A stretch of 45,540 bases of DNA from an uncultured Oscillospiraceae bacterium (lineage in GTDB: Bacteria; Bacillota; Clostridia; Oscillospirales; Oscillospiraceae): NCBI GenBank assembly GCA_944387095.1, contig CALXDP010000015.1, positions 1-45,540 on the forward strand, in the 5' to 3' direction. Shown one piece after another: positions 7,707 through 17,530 of this stretch (position 1 is the first letter of the stretch; each line of letters starts with the position of its first letter). The notes beneath the pieces were generated by a model, which saw only the letters and a program-made list of their open reading frames with translations, had not been told where the DNA came from and searched no databases. Both the position numbers and the translations under genes were made by a program.

Positions 7707-8573
7707 ATGGAATTTTTGATTGTGTCCGGTCTGTCCGGCGCGGGGAAATCCACAGTGATGTCCGTGCTGGAGGACAGCGGCTTTTTCTGTGTGGATAATC
7801 TGCCGCCGCTGCTCATCCCCAAGTTCGCCGAGCTGTGCCTGGCGGGCACCGGGACCTATGAGCGAGTGGCCATGGCCTGCGATATTCGGGGAGGCGAGAA
7901 CTTTGACGGCCTGTTCGAAGCGTTGGACACCTTGAGGGAGATGCAGTTTGCCTATCAGATCCTCTTTTTGGAGGCGGATACCAAGACCATCATCAAGCGC
8001 TATCAGGAGACCCGCCGCAGCCACCCTCTGATGGCGGCGGACGGGGTCAATCTGATTCAGGCGGTGGAGCGGGAGCGCCAGGCCATGGAGCCGGTGCGTC
8101 GGCGGGCGGACTACGTCATCGACACCACCTCCCTGTCCACAAAGAAGCTGCGGGACCGGGTGCTGGAGACCTGCCTGCCGGACCGGGAGCGGCGGTATGA
8201 GATGAGCATCTCTGTGACCTCCTTCGGCTTCAAGTATGGCATTCCCCTGGAGGCGGACCTGGTGTTCGACGTGCGCTTTCTGCCCAATCCGTTCTATGTG
8301 GAACAGCTGCGCCCCCAGACCGGCCTGGACGCCGGGGTGCGGGACTATGTGTTCAGCTACCCTCAGGCGCAGGAGTTTATGAAACACCTGACCAGCCTGG
8401 TGGATTTTCTTCTCCCCCAGTTTGTGGAGGAGGGGAAGAGCGCGCTGGTCATCGCCATCGGCTGCACCGGAGGCCATCACCGCTCGGTAGCGATCACCCA
8501 TGCCCTGGCCGGGCATATCCGGGAGCTGGGCTATGCGGCCAGCGAGAACCACCGGGACATGACAAGGGGATGA
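7707..8573 (+). CDS. rapZ: RapZ/YvcJ nucleotide-binding protein (RNase adapter family)
   Basis: P-loop protein of 288 residues. Walker A is GLSGAGKSTV at about residues 8-17; a Walker-B-like region and the RYQETRRSHPL segment follow; the C-terminal half carries the conserved GCTGGHHRSVAI. In enterobacteria RapZ senses GlcN-6-P and guides RNase E to sRNA GlmZ; in Firmicutes the homologue YvcJ binds nucleotides and its target is less clear. The gene starts 15 nt after murB and its end overlaps yvcK by 4 bp. The rapZ-yvcK-whiA order is a hallmark of Gram-positive genomes. Confidence 0.96.
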   Translation: MEFLIVSGLSGAGKSTVMSVLEDSGFFCVDNLPPLLIPKFAELCLAGTGTYERVAMACDIRGGENFDGLFEALDTLREMQFAYQILFLEADTKTIIKRYQETRRSHPLMAADGVNLIQAVERERQAMEPVRRRADYVIDTTSLSTKKLRDRVLETCLPDRERRYEMSISVTSFGFKYGIPLEADLVFDVRFLPNPFYVEQLRPQTGLDAGVRDYVFSYPQAQEFMKHLTSLVDFLLPQFVEEGKSALVIAIGCTGGHHRSVAITHALAGHIRELGYAASENHRDMTRG

Positions 8574-9571
8574 ACATGACGGACGAGAGGAAGAAGGGCC
8601 CGGCCATTGTGGCCCTGGGCGGCGGCAACGGCCTGTCCGCCATTCTGCGGGGGCTGAAGCTGTATACCGAGGATTTGACGGCGATTGTCACTGTGGCCGA
8701 CGATGGGGGCGGCTCCGGAGTGCTGCGGGAAGATCTGGGCATGCCCCCTCCCGGGGACATCCGAAATTGTATGGAAGCTCTGGCGGACACTGAGTCGCTG
8801 ATGCAAAACCTGCTGGCCTACCGCTTTACCGAGGGGCGGTTGGCGGGGCAGGCCTTCGGCAACCTGCTGCTGGCGGCCCTCACGGGGATCTCCGACTCTT
8901 TTGACCAGGCGGTGTCCCGCATGAGCCAGGTGCTGGCCATCACCGGCTGTATCCTGCCTGTGACCAACGCCAATGTACAGCTGGAGGCCACGTTTGAAAA
9001 CGGCACCAGCGTGTGCGGGGAGTCCAAGATCTTCGCCTTTAAGAAACGCCAGAACTGCCGCATCCACCATGTGCGCCTGCTGCCGGAAAATCCCCCCGCC
9101 CTGCCCGCGGCGGTGGATGCCATCCGCCGGGCGGACGTGATCCTGCTGGGGCCGGGCAGCCTGTATACCAGTGTGATCCCCAATCTGCTGGTGGACGGTA
9201 TTTCCGAGGCCATTCAGGACAGCCGGGCCCTGAAGATCTATGTGTGTAACATCATGACCCAGGACGGGGAGACGGAGGGAATGAGTGCGGCGGACCATGT
9301 GGCGGCCCTGCTGGAGCACGGGGGCCCCGGCCTGGTGAAGATCTGCCTTTGCAATTCCGCGCCGGTGAGCGGCTCCCTGCTGGAGCGCTACTCTTTGGAG
9401 GACGCGGAACCCATGCGGGTGGACCGCCGGGAAGTGGAGCTTCTGGGGGCGGAAGTGGTGATGCGCCCCCTCACCGACGAACACTCCAACTACGCCCGCC
9501 ACTCCGGGATAAAGGTGGCCCAGGCGGTGATGGAGCTGTACCACCAGATGGCAGATACCAAAATATTCTGA
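8570..9571 (+). CDS. yvcK: YvcK/CofD-like gluconeogenesis factor
   Basis: A 333-residue member of the CofD-like family: ALGGGNGLSAILRGLK near the N terminus (residues 16-31) binds the nucleotide part, then ADDGGGSGVLR, ITGCILPVTNANVQL and the LGPGSLYTSVIPNLL segment. In Bacillus subtilis YvcK binds UDP-sugars and is needed for growth and cell shape on gluconeogenic carbon. The ATG at 8570 overlaps the rapZ stop (ATGA), and an alternative ATG lies two codons on. Coupled translation with rapZ is likely. Confidence 0.96.
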   Translation: MNMTDERKKGPAIVALGGGNGLSAILRGLKLYTEDLTAIVTVADDGGGSGVLREDLGMPPPGDIRNCMEALADTESLMQNLLAYRFTEGRLAGQAFGNLLLAALTGISDSFDQAVSRMSQVLAITGCILPVTNANVQLEATFENGTSVCGESKIFAFKKRQNCRIHHVRLLPENPPALPAAVDAIRRADVILLGPGSLYTSVIPNLLVDGISEAIQDSRALKIYVCNIMTQDGETEGMSAADHVAALLEHGGPGLVKICLCNSAPVSGSLLERYSLEDAEPMRVDRREVELLGAEVVMRPLTDEHSNYARHSGIKVAQAVMELYHQMADTKIF

Positions 9572-9589
9572 AGAGAGGGGGAATCGGCC

Positions 9590-10489
9590 ATGACCTTTTC
9601 CGCCCAAGTCAAGCAGGAGCTGTGCAAGCACCCTTTGAATCGGCGCTGCTGCGCCCAGGCGGAGGCCTATGGCATCTTGCTGTTCTGCAACACCTTTCAC
9701 AGCCGCCAGGTGCGGATCATCACCGAATCCCCCCAGCTCAAGCGGCGGCTGCCCACCCTGTTCCGAAAGGCCTTTCGCCTGAACTTTGACCAGGTTCCGC
9801 CAGAGGAAGAGGAGGGGAAAGGGACCTTTTTGATTGAGGATTCCGCCAAACTGCGGGCCGTTTTCGAGACTTTTGGGCTGGAGGCGGACAGCGCGATATC
9901 CATCCATGTGAATTTCGCCCATCTGGAAGAGGAGCACTGCCAAGTGGCGTTTCTACGGGGGGCGTTTCTGGCCGGCGGCTCGGTGACAGACCCCAGAAAG
10001 GGCTATCACTTGGAGTTGGCCACCTCCCATTACCACGTGGGCCGGGAGGTGCCCGCCCTGCTGCGGGAGGTGGGCTTCTCCCCCAAGGAAACCACCCGGA
10101 AGGGCAATTATATTACCTACTTCAAGCAGTCTGACCACATCGAGGATTTTCTCACGAAGATTGGGGCGCCGGTGTCCGCCATGGCGGTGATGACGGCCAA
10201 GCTGGAGCGGGACCTGCGGGGTAGCGTCAACCGCCGGGTGAATTGCGACGCGGCCAACCTGGACAAGGTGGTAGCCGCGGCTCAGAGCCAGATTGAGGCC
10301 ATCCGCCGACTGGAGGATATGGGGGTATTAGCCACGCTTCCCCTCCGGCTGCGGGAGGCCGCCCAGCTGAGGGTGGCGAATCCTGAACTGACCTTGAGTG
10401 AGCTGGCCGGGCTATGCGATCCCCCGGTGAGCAAATCGGCCCTGAATCACCGGCTGCGCAGGCTGGTAGAGCACGCAGAGCAGATCTGA
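9590..10489 (+). CDS. whiA: WhiA DNA-binding protein
   Basis: 299 residues, standard for WhiA. The N-terminal two thirds form a degenerate LAGLIDADG homing-endonuclease fold (FLRGAFLAGGSVTDPRKGYHLEL, about residues 119-141, is the second such element) and the C-terminal third is a helix-turn-helix (ELAGLCDPPVSKSALNHRLRRL, about 268-289). In streptomycetes WhiA activates sporulation division genes; in Bacillus it affects division and chromosome segregation. Start ATG behind GAGAGGGGGAATCGGCC. Third gene of the rapZ-yvcK-whiA block; dnaE follows 24 nt later. Confidence 0.96.
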   Translation: MTFSAQVKQELCKHPLNRRCCAQAEAYGILLFCNTFHSRQVRIITESPQLKRRLPTLFRKAFRLNFDQVPPEEEEGKGTFLIEDSAKLRAVFETFGLEADSAISIHVNFAHLEEEHCQVAFLRGAFLAGGSVTDPRKGYHLELATSHYHVGREVPALLREVGFSPKETTRKGNYITYFKQSDHIEDFLTKIGAPVSAMAVMTAKLERDLRGSVNRRVNCDAANLDKVVAAAQSQIEAIRRLEDMGVLATLPLRLREAAQLRVANPELTLSELAGLCDPPVSKSALNHRLRRLVEHAEQI

Positions 10490-10513
10490 TCAGATAGAGA
10501 AAGAGGCAAGGAC

Positions 10514-13500
10514 ATGGGCTTTACACATCTTCATTTGCACACAGAATATTCCCTGCTGGACGGAGCCTGCCGCATTGAGGAACTGGTCGGGCGGGTGAAA
10601 GAGCTGGGCCAGACTGCGGTGGCCATCACCGACCACGGCGTGATGTACGGCGCCATCGATTTTTACAAAGCCTGCAAGGCCGCCGGGGTCAAGCCCATCA
10701 TCGGCTGCGAGGTCTATGTGGCCCCCCGCACCCGCTTTGACCGGGTCCACGAGCTGGACAGCGGCGCCCGGCATCTGATCCTGCTGTGCCGGGATGAGGC
10801 GGGGTACCGGAACCTGTCCTATATGGTGTCCATGGCCTTTACCCAGGGCTTTTATATCAAACCCAGGATTGACATGGATCTGCTGCGGGAGCACAGCCAG
10901 GGGCTCATCGCCCTGTCCGCCTGCCTGGGGGGCGAGATCCCCAGGCGGCTGTTGAATGGGGACTATGAGGGGGCAAAGGCCCACGCCCTGGAGATGCAAG
11001 CGCTGTTTGGGGAGGACGGCTACTATCTGGAGCTGCAGAATCACGGACTGCCCGACCAGCAGAAGGTGATGGCGGGCATTCTGCGCCTGCACGAGGAGAC
11101 AGGCATCCCACTGGTGTGCACCAACGACGCCCACTACCTCACCCGGGAGGACGGGGAGATGCAGGATGTGCTGCTGTGCGTGCAGACGGGCAAGCTGTTG
11201 GAGGACGCCAACCGCATGCGCTATGAGCCCCAGGAGTTCTATGTGAAGAGCGAGGAGGAGATGCGCGCCCTCTTTCCCAACTGCCCTGAGGCGGTGGAGA
11301 ATACGCAGAGGATTGCGGACGCCTGCAACCTGGAGTTTGAGTTCGGCGTGCGCAAGCTGCCTGAGTTCAAGCTGCCGGAGGGGGAGACTGACGGGGACGC
11401 CTACTTTGAGCGGCTGTGCCGGGAGGGCTTTGCCCGCCGGTACCCCAACGCCGGCCAGGAGTATGTGGACCGGCTGGAGATGGAGATGGGGGTCATCCGC
11501 CAGATGGGGTTTGTGGACTACTTCCTCATCGTGTCCGACTTTATCGGCTACGCCAAGAGCCAGGGGATCCCCGTGGGCCCGGGCCGGGGTTCCGCTGCGG
11601 GGTCCATGGTGTCCTACTGCCTGAATATCACTGACATCGACCCGATGAAGTACTCTTTGTACTTTGAGCGGTTCCTGAATCCCGAGCGGGTGACCATGCC
11701 GGATATTGACATCGACTTCTGTATCCGCCGCCGCCAGGAGGTCATCGACTATGTGGCCCGGAAGTACGGGGAGGACCATGTGGCCCAGATTGTCACCTTC
11801 GGCACTATGAAGGCCAAGGCGGCCATCCGGGATGTGGGCCGGGTGATGAACCTGCCCTACGCCGAGGTGGACGCCATCGCCAAGCAGGTGCCCTTTGATT
11901 TGAAGATGACCTTGGACAAGGCCCTGGTTCTGTCCAAGGGCCTCTCTGACTTGTATCAAGGGGATGAGAAGGTCAAGCGGCTGGTGGATATGGCCCGGAA
12001 GATCGAGGGTATGCCCCGCAACGCCTCCACCCACGCCGCCGGCGTGGTCATCACCCGCAAGCCGGTGTACGAATATGTGCCGCTGGCCACCAATGACGAC
12101 GTCACCGTCACCCAGTACACCATGACCACCCTGGAGGAACTGGGCCTTTTGAAGATGGACTTTCTGGGCCTGCGCAACCTGACCATCCTGGACGACGCGG
12201 TGAAGATGGTACGGCAGCGGCAGCCGGACTTTCAGCTCTCGGACATTCCGGATGATGACCCGGAAGTGTTCCGGATGCTCTCCGAGGGGCGCACCTCCGG
12301 GGTGTTCCAGATGGAGTCGGCGGGCATGACCGGGGTATGCGTGGGACTGAAGCCCAAGAGCATTGAGGACATCACCGCCATCATCGCCCTGTACCGGCCA
12401 GGGCCCATGGACTCCATTCCCAAGTTCCTGGCCTGTGCCCAGAACCCCAAGCTGGTCACCTACAAACACCCTCTGCTGGAGCCCATCCTGTCCGTCACCT
12501 ATGGCTGCATCGTCTATCAGGAGCAGGTCATCGAGATCTTCCGCAGGCTGGCGGGCTACTCCCTGGGCCAGGCGGACCTGGTGCGCCGGGCCATGTCCAA
12601 GAAAAAGGTCAAGGACATCGAGCGGGAGCGGGAGACCTTCCTCCACGGAGACCCCAAGCGAAACATCGCCGGCTGCCTGGCCAACGGTATCTCCGAGGCG
12701 GTGGCCCAGTCCATCTACGACGAGATCTATGACTTCGCCAACTACGCCTTCAACAAGGCCCACGCCATGAGCTATGCCATTGTGGCCTACCAGACGGCGT
12801 GGTTCAAGTGCCACTACACCCGGGAATATATGGCGGCGCTGCTCACCTCGGTGCTGGACTCCCAGGACAAGGTGGCCGAGTATATCGCCGAGTGCCGGGA
12901 CAGCGGCATCGCCCTGCTGCCCCCGGACATCAACGAGTCCGGACCGGCCTTCACTGTGTCCGGAGGGAATATCCGCTTTGGCTTGGCTGCCCTGAAGGGG
13001 GTGGGCCGGGGCTTTGTAAACGCTTTGCTGGCAGAGCGGGAACAGGGAGGGCCCTTTACCTCCTTTCCCGAGTTCTGCAGCCGGATGTACGATGCCTCCG
13101 ATATGAACAAACGGGTGGTGGACAGCCTGATCCGCTCCGGCTGCTTTGACAGCATGGGCTACCGGCGCAGCCAGCTTCTGGCGGCGTACGAGCAGGTGCT
13201 GGACTCCATCGCCCGGGACCGGAGGCAGAACCTGGAGGGGCAGTTCGATCTGTTCGGCGGACAGGAGGCCACAGGCAGAATTCCGGAAATGGTGCTGCCC
13301 AACCTGGAGGAGTTTCCCCGGGGGGAGCTGATGAAGATGGAAAAGGAGGTGACCGGGCTGTACCTGTCCGGCCACCCCATGGATGAATACCGCCGGCAGG
13401 TGCAAAAATACAATACGGTGCCCATCGCTGCTATCCTCAACGACGGCGGCGAGGAGGGAGACGGCCGGTATGGCGACGGGCAGCGGCTGAATGTGGCGGG

Positions 13501-13966
13501 GGTGGTGTCGACGGCCCGCACCAAAACCACCAAGAACAACTCCCTGATGGCCTATGTGACCCTGGAGGACGCCAGCGGCTCCATGGAACTGCTGGTCTTT
13601 TCCAAGGTGCTGGCCGAGAGCGGCCCCTATCTGAAGGCGGGCCAGCCCCTGGTGGTGACCGGCCGGGTGTCCGTGCGGGATGAGAAGGCGCCCCAGCTGA
13701 TGGTGGACCGGGTCATCCCTCTGGGCGCCCAGGTTGACGAGGAGCAGGGGGGAGGCCAGACCCTGTGGATCCGGCTGTCTGACGGCGGTGAGCCCTTTGC
13801 CTGGCTGAAGAAGCTGCTGAACATGTTCCCGGGAGAGGATACCGCAATTGTATACCTGGCGGACAGCAGGCGCAAGCTGCGCACCCGGTGCCTGATCCAC
13901 GAGGCGCTGTTGGCCGAACTCCATGAGACGCTGGGGGAGGGCAACGTGGTATTGAAAGACGCGTAG
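10514..13966 (+). CDS. dnaE: DNA polymerase III alpha subunit
   Basis: Replicative-type C-family polymerase, 1150 residues. N-terminal PHP domain (THLHLHTEYSLLDG, residues 4-17), then the palm with catalytic Asp397 and Asp399 in PDIDIDF, a GPGRGSAAGS motif just before it, fingers, helix-hairpin-helix region, and a C-terminal OB domain (LNVAGVVSTARTKTTKN onward). Length and order fit DnaE1/DnaE-type rather than PolC (no exonuclease domain inserted in PHP). In Firmicutes DnaE usually acts beside PolC in lagging-strand synthesis; polC is not in this window. Starts 24 nt after whiA and may be cotranscribed with it. Confidence 0.97.
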   Translation: MGFTHLHLHTEYSLLDGACRIEELVGRVKELGQTAVAITDHGVMYGAIDFYKACKAAGVKPIIGCEVYVAPRTRFDRVHELDSGARHLILLCRDEAGYRNLSYMVSMAFTQGFYIKPRIDMDLLREHSQGLIALSACLGGEIPRRLLNGDYEGAKAHALEMQALFGEDGYYLELQNHGLPDQQKVMAGILRLHEETGIPLVCTNDAHYLTREDGEMQDVLLCVQTGKLLEDANRMRYEPQEFYVKSEEEMRALFPNCPEAVENTQRIADACNLEFEFGVRKLPEFKLPEGETDGDAYFERLCREGFARRYPNAGQEYVDRLEMEMGVIRQMGFVDYFLIVSDFIGYAKSQGIPVGPGRGSAAGSMVSYCLNITDIDPMKYSLYFERFLNPERVTMPDIDIDFCIRRRQEVIDYVARKYGEDHVAQIVTFGTMKAKAAIRDVGRVMNLPYAEVDAIAKQVPFDLKMTLDKALVLSKGLSDLYQGDEKVKRLVDMARKIEGMPRNASTHAAGVVITRKPVYEYVPLATNDDVTVTQYTMTTLEELGLLKMDFLGLRNLTILDDAVKMVRQRQPDFQLSDIPDDDPEVFRMLSEGRTSGVFQMESAGMTGVCVGLKPKSIEDITAIIALYRPGPMDSIPKFLACAQNPKLVTYKHPLLEPILSVTYGCIVYQEQVIEIFRRLAGYSLGQADLVRRAMSKKKVKDIERERETFLHGDPKRNIAGCLANGISEAVAQSIYDEIYDFANYAFNKAHAMSYAIVAYQTAWFKCHYTREYMAALLTSVLDSQDKVAEYIAECRDSGIALLPPDINESGPAFTVSGGNIRFGLAALKGVGRGFVNALLAEREQGGPFTSFPEFCSRMYDASDMNKRVVDSLIRSGCFDSMGYRRSQLLAAYEQVLDSIARDRRQNLEGQFDLFGGQEATGRIPEMVLPNLEEFPRGELMKMEKEVTGLYLSGHPMDEYRRQVQKYNTVPIAAILNDGGEEGDGRYGDGQRLNVAGVVSTARTKTTKNNSLMAYVTLEDASGSMELLVFSKVLAESGPYLKAGQPLVVTGRVSVRDEKAPQLMVDRVIPLGAQVDEEQGGGQTLWIRLSDGGEPFAWLKKLLNMFPGEDTAIVYLADSRRKLRTRCLIHEALLAELHETLGEGNVVLKDA

Positions 13967-13991
13967 ACAGAAATCATGTGAGAGGAATGCC

Positions 13992-15539
13992 ATGTATCAA
14001 CTGCTGAGCAAAATTGGAAAGCTGCTGTTCCACCGCATGGGAGTCATGATGACCCTGATCGCGGCGCAGATCGTCCTGTACGTGATGGGCCTGCTGTGGC
14101 TCCAGGATACCCAGTATTACGGGGTCTACTGGGGTTTTGCCCTGACCCTGTCCGTGCTGGCCGTAATGTGGATTGTGGGCAGCCCCAGCAATCCCGGCTA
14201 TAAGATCGGGTGGATCATCATTGTGCTGGCCCTGATCCCCTTCGGATCGCTGGCCTATCTGCTGCTGGGGGGAAACCGGCTGTCCTACTTCAACCAGCGC
14301 CGGCTGCGCACCATGGAACGGCGCATGAAGCAGCAGCTGGGAGGGGAATGCGATAAATCTTCCAGCCTGGCCACACTGGAAGGGCCGGACGCGGGGCGGA
14401 TGGCCGCCTATCTGGAGCATACGGTGAATTGTCCGGTCTACGGCAATACCCGGACCAAATACTATCCCTTGGGGGATGTGTGCTATGACGATATCCTGGA
14501 GGCGCTGCGGGGCGCCCAGCGCTATATCTTCATCGAGTACTTCATCATTGAGGAGGGCAAGCTGTGGAACTCCGTGCTGGAGATCCTGCGGGAGAAGGCT
14601 GCCATCGGGGTGGAGGTACGGGTGATCTATGACGACATCGGTTCCATCTTTACCTTGCCGGCCAACTATCCTGCCCGGCTGGAGAAGATGGGCATTCACT
14701 GCCGGGTGTTCAACCGGCTGGTGCCGGTGGTTTCCTTCCGGCAGAACAACCGGGATCACCGCAAATATATGATCATTGACGGTAAGGTGGCCTTTACCGG
14801 CGGGATCAACATGGCGGACGAGTATATCAACGTCAAGCCCCGGTTTGGCCACTGGAAAGACACCGCCATCCGGCTGGAGGGGGACGCGGTGTGGTCCATG
14901 ACCGTGTCCTTCCTGTCCATGTGGGACTTTACCCGCAGCGAGGAGGAGCGATTCGCGCCCTATCGCCCCGCCCCAGCCCCTGGGGGGGTGCAGGGTTATG
15001 TGCAGCCCTATCACGACTGCCCTTGGGACAATGAGCCGGTGGGGCTGACGGTGTACCTCAATCTCATCAACCGGGCCAACCGCTATGTCTATATCACCAC
15101 GCCCTATCTGGTGATCGACTACTCCCTGACCATGGCCCTCACCGCCGCGGCCAAATCCGGGGTGGATGTGCGCATCATCACCCCCCACATTCCGGATAAA
15201 AAGACGGTGTTCGAGGTGACCCGGGCTTACTATGAGGAGCTGATCCGGGCCGGAATCCGGATCTTCGAGTATACCCCTGGCTTTATCCATGGAAAGAACT
15301 TTGTGGTGGACGGGAAGTACGCCACCGTGGGGACGGTGAACCTGGATTATCGCAGCATGTTTCTCCATTTTGAGAACGGCGTGCTGCTCTATGATACGCC
15401 TACAGTGGGGGAAATCTGTGAGGACTTTCTGGACACCCAGAGCAAGAGCGTGGAGATTACGCTGGAGGACTGCAAACGGGTGCCCCTGTACCGCCGGTTG
15501 CTGCGGGATGTGCTGCGGCTGATGGCACCGCTGCTGTGA
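13992..15539 (+). CDS. cls: cardiolipin synthase (PLD family)
   Basis: Membrane enzyme that condenses two phosphatidylglycerols to cardiolipin. 515 residues; two N-terminal membrane helices (about residues 15-35 and 40-60, with another hydrophobic stretch near 72-92), then two phospholipase-D motifs: HRKYMIID starting at His256 and HGKNFVVD starting at His433, both with the HxK(x)4D pattern complete. Start ATG 26 nt after dnaE behind GAGAGGAATGCC. Last gene of the co-directional run; a very long hairpin ends it. Confidence 0.95.
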   Translation: MYQLLSKIGKLLFHRMGVMMTLIAAQIVLYVMGLLWLQDTQYYGVYWGFALTLSVLAVMWIVGSPSNPGYKIGWIIIVLALIPFGSLAYLLLGGNRLSYFNQRRLRTMERRMKQQLGGECDKSSSLATLEGPDAGRMAAYLEHTVNCPVYGNTRTKYYPLGDVCYDDILEALRGAQRYIFIEYFIIEEGKLWNSVLEILREKAAIGVEVRVIYDDIGSIFTLPANYPARLEKMGIHCRVFNRLVPVVSFRQNNRDHRKYMIIDGKVAFTGGINMADEYINVKPRFGHWKDTAIRLEGDAVWSMTVSFLSMWDFTRSEEERFAPYRPAPAPGGVQGYVQPYHDCPWDNEPVGLTVYLNLINRANRYVYITTPYLVIDYSLTMALTAAAKSGVDVRIITPHIPDKKTVFEVTRAYYEELIRAGIRIFEYTPGFIHGKNFVVDGKYATVGTVNLDYRSMFLHFENGVLLYDTPTVGEICEDFLDTQSKSVEITLEDCKRVPLYRRLLRDVLRLMAPLL

Positions 15540-15600
15540 GCGGTTGAAAGGCCGCCCGATCTCATGGAGGAGGAAGCGGCCTGTGAGGAGGCCGACCCCA

Positions 15601-15659
15601 AAAGGCAAAGAAATTGTGGGGAACTGCGCCAGGCAGTTCCCCACAATTTCTTTGCCTTT
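15601..15659. terminator. 27-bp perfect hairpin between convergent cls and siderophore operon
   Basis: 15601-15627 and 15633-15659 are exact reverse complements around a 5-nt loop GCCAG. The outer pairs AAAGGC/GCCTTT give a short U run on either strand, so it can terminate both convergent transcripts. The perfection and length are unusual for an ordinary terminator. Confidence 0.85.
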
Positions 15660-15704
15660 CTCACCGCGCGGACAGAAAGCCGTCCGGCCCAGCGGCCTTT
15701 GCGA

Positions 15705-16727
15705 TCAGCGGCTTGTGCTCAGCAGCTCGCTCTCCAGGTCTTGGAGCATCAGGTCCAGGGCGGTGATCCCGCCCTCGGCGGTATACCACACGGCGGGGTG
15801 GGCCAGGTAGACGATGTGCCCGTCCTGATAGGCCCGGGTGCCCATGACCAGCTCGTTCTCCAGCACGTCCTGGGCCAGCTGGGCGCCTTCGGTCTGGATG
15901 GCGGCATCCCGGTCCATGACGAAGATGAAGTCGGGATCCTTTTCCACGATGAACTCGAAGGAGGCCTCATTGCCATGGGTGGAGGTGTCGATCTCCGCGT
16001 CTACGCCGATGTTTTCAAAACCGATCTCCCGGCCGATGAGGGAGCAGCGGCCGTCGTTGCCCAGCACGTTGAAGCTGCCGCTGGTGACCATGCCCACGAT
16101 GGCGGTGTGATCCGCCGCGAAGTCGGCCAGGGCCTGGATACGGCTGTCAAAATCGGCCATCAGCTCTTCTACCTGCGCCTCCAGGCCGAACAGGGAGGCG
16201 ATGGCAGTGGCGTTCTGGCGCACGCTCTCCACCACCCCCAGCTGGGTATCGGTGGCCAGATAGACAACCGGGGCGATCTGGCTCAGCGCGTCGTAGGACG
16301 CGGACAGCCGGCCGCCGATGAAGATGATGTCGGGCTCGCAGGCCATGACGGCCTCCAGATCGGCCTCTTTGATGGTGCCCAGGTTGGCGATGTCATCGTT
16401 GATGTAGTCCTGGAGGTAGTCCAGACTGGTGGAGGCGGTGCCCACCACCCGGCCGCCCATGCCCAGGGCGTCCAAAATATCCAGGCTGGCCATGTCTAGG
16501 ATGGCGATGCGCTGGGGGTCATAGGGAACGGTCAGCTCGACGGCCTCGCCGCTGCCGTTCAGGCTGGTGATGGTGACCTGGGTGGGAGTCTCGGGCTGGG
16601 CGCTGTTGCTCCCGGCGGTACTGGCTTCCGGGCTGGCGCTGGGAGACGAGTTGCCTCCGGTGTTGGAGCAGGCCGCCAGGGCCGCCAGCATGGCCAGGGC
16701 CAAGATGAGGGAGAGAATCTTTTTCAT
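15705..16727 (-). CDS. siderophore-binding lipoprotein (YclQ/FatB type)
   Basis: Extracellular substrate-binding component of an iron-siderophore ABC importer, 340 residues. Lipoprotein signal peptide with lipobox LAALAAC and modified Cys20, then a Ser/Pro-rich linker. The body has two lobes joined by a long helix: PQRIAILDMASLDILDALG, ACEPDIIFIGG and the C-terminal LAHPAVWYTAEGG. The pattern is that of YclQ-like proteins that bind petrobactin or other catecholates. Start ATG at 16727 behind AGGAGGATACATCCC; the longer in-frame reading lies inside the ATPase gene and is rejected. Last gene of the importer operon, 47 nt after the ATPase gene. Confidence 0.93.
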   Translation of the reverse strand: MKKILSLILALAMLAALAACSNTGGNSSPSASPEASTAGSNSAQPETPTQVTITSLNGSGEAVELTVPYDPQRIAILDMASLDILDALGMGGRVVGTASTSLDYLQDYINDDIANLGTIKEADLEAVMACEPDIIFIGGRLSASYDALSQIAPVVYLATDTQLGVVESVRQNATAIASLFGLEAQVEELMADFDSRIQALADFAADHTAIVGMVTSGSFNVLGNDGRCSLIGREIGFENIGVDAEIDTSTHGNEASFEFIVEKDPDFIFVMDRDAAIQTEGAQLAQDVLENELVMGTRAYQDGHIVYLAHPAVWYTAEGGITALDLMLQDLESELLSTSR

Positions 16728-16774
16728 GGGATGTATCCTCCTTTTTGAGATGAAAGTACGGAAAACATGGACGG

Positions 16775-17527
16775 TCAATAGTAGATGGACAGAGGTTTTC
16801 CCTCGATCTCCATGATCTCGAAGTCCACTTTGTAGATCTGGGACAGTGTCTGCCGGGTCATCACCTCCTTCACAGTGCCGAACTTGGCGATTTTCCCATC
16901 CGCGAAGGCGCAGATGTAGTCGGAGTAGAAGGCCGCGTAGTTGATCTCGTGGAGCACCAGGATCACCGTCTTGCCCAGCTCGTCGCACAGCCGCCGGACG
17001 ATCTTCATCATGTTGGTGGCGTGGTAGATGTCCAGGTTGTTGGTGGGCTCGTCCAGCAGGACGAACTCGGTGTCCTGGGCAATGACCATGGCGATCATGG
17101 CCCGTTGCCGCTGGCCGCCGGACAGTTCATCGATGAACCGATCCTGCATCTCATCCAGCTCCATATAGGTGATGGCCTGGTCAATGATGGCCTCGTCCTC
17201 GGCGGTGATCCGCCCGCCGGAGTAGGGAAAGCGGCCGAAGGCCACCAGCTCCCGGACGGTGAGCTTCATCTGGATCTGGTTGCTCTGGGTGAGGATGGCC
17301 AGGCGCTTGGACAGCTCCTTGCTCTTCCATCTGGAGATGTCCTGGCCCTCAAAGTCCACCAGCCCGGCGTCCCGGGCAATGAGCCGGGAGATGATGCCCA
17401 TGACGGTGGACTTACCCGCCCCGTTGGGGCCGATGAGGGAGAGCACCTTGCCCTTGGGGATTTCAAAGCTGACGGAGTCCACCACGGTCTTTCCGTCATA
17501 CTGCTTGGTCAGTTCGGTGACTTTCAT
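16775..17527 (-). CDS. siderophore ABC transporter ATPase (YclP type)
   Basis: 250-residue ATPase of the FepC/YclP group. Walker A GPNGAGKST (about 34-42), Q-loop in LTQSNQ, signature LSGGQRQRA (about 135-143), Walker B FVLLDEPTNNLD and the H-loop LHEINYA are all intact. It powers the two FecCD-type permeases encoded immediately upstream; the gap to the upstream permease gene is only 3 nt. Confidence 0.96.
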   Translation of the reverse strand: MKVTELTKQYDGKTVVDSVSFEIPKGKVLSLIGPNGAGKSTVMGIISRLIARDAGLVDFEGQDISRWKSKELSKRLAILTQSNQIQMKLTVRELVAFGRFPYSGGRITAEDEAIIDQAITYMELDEMQDRFIDELSGGQRQRAMIAMVIAQDTEFVLLDEPTNNLDIYHATNMMKIVRRLCDELGKTVILVLHEINYAAFYSDYICAFADGKIAKFGTVKEVMTRQTLSQIYKVDFEIMEIEGKPLSIYY

Positions 17528-17530
17528 GGG

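Noticed and set aside
10490-13993. 1167-codon open frame antisense to dnaE, and similar long antisense frames (for example 42003-45356 antisense to smc)
   Set aside because: They mirror the codon bias of GC-rich genes on the other strand, lack ribosome sites at plausible starts, and have Gly/His/Gln-rich low-complexity composition. The sense genes are certain.
16728-16988. N-terminal extension of the siderophore-binding protein
   Set aside because: It would overlap the ATPase gene and bury the lipoprotein signal peptide.
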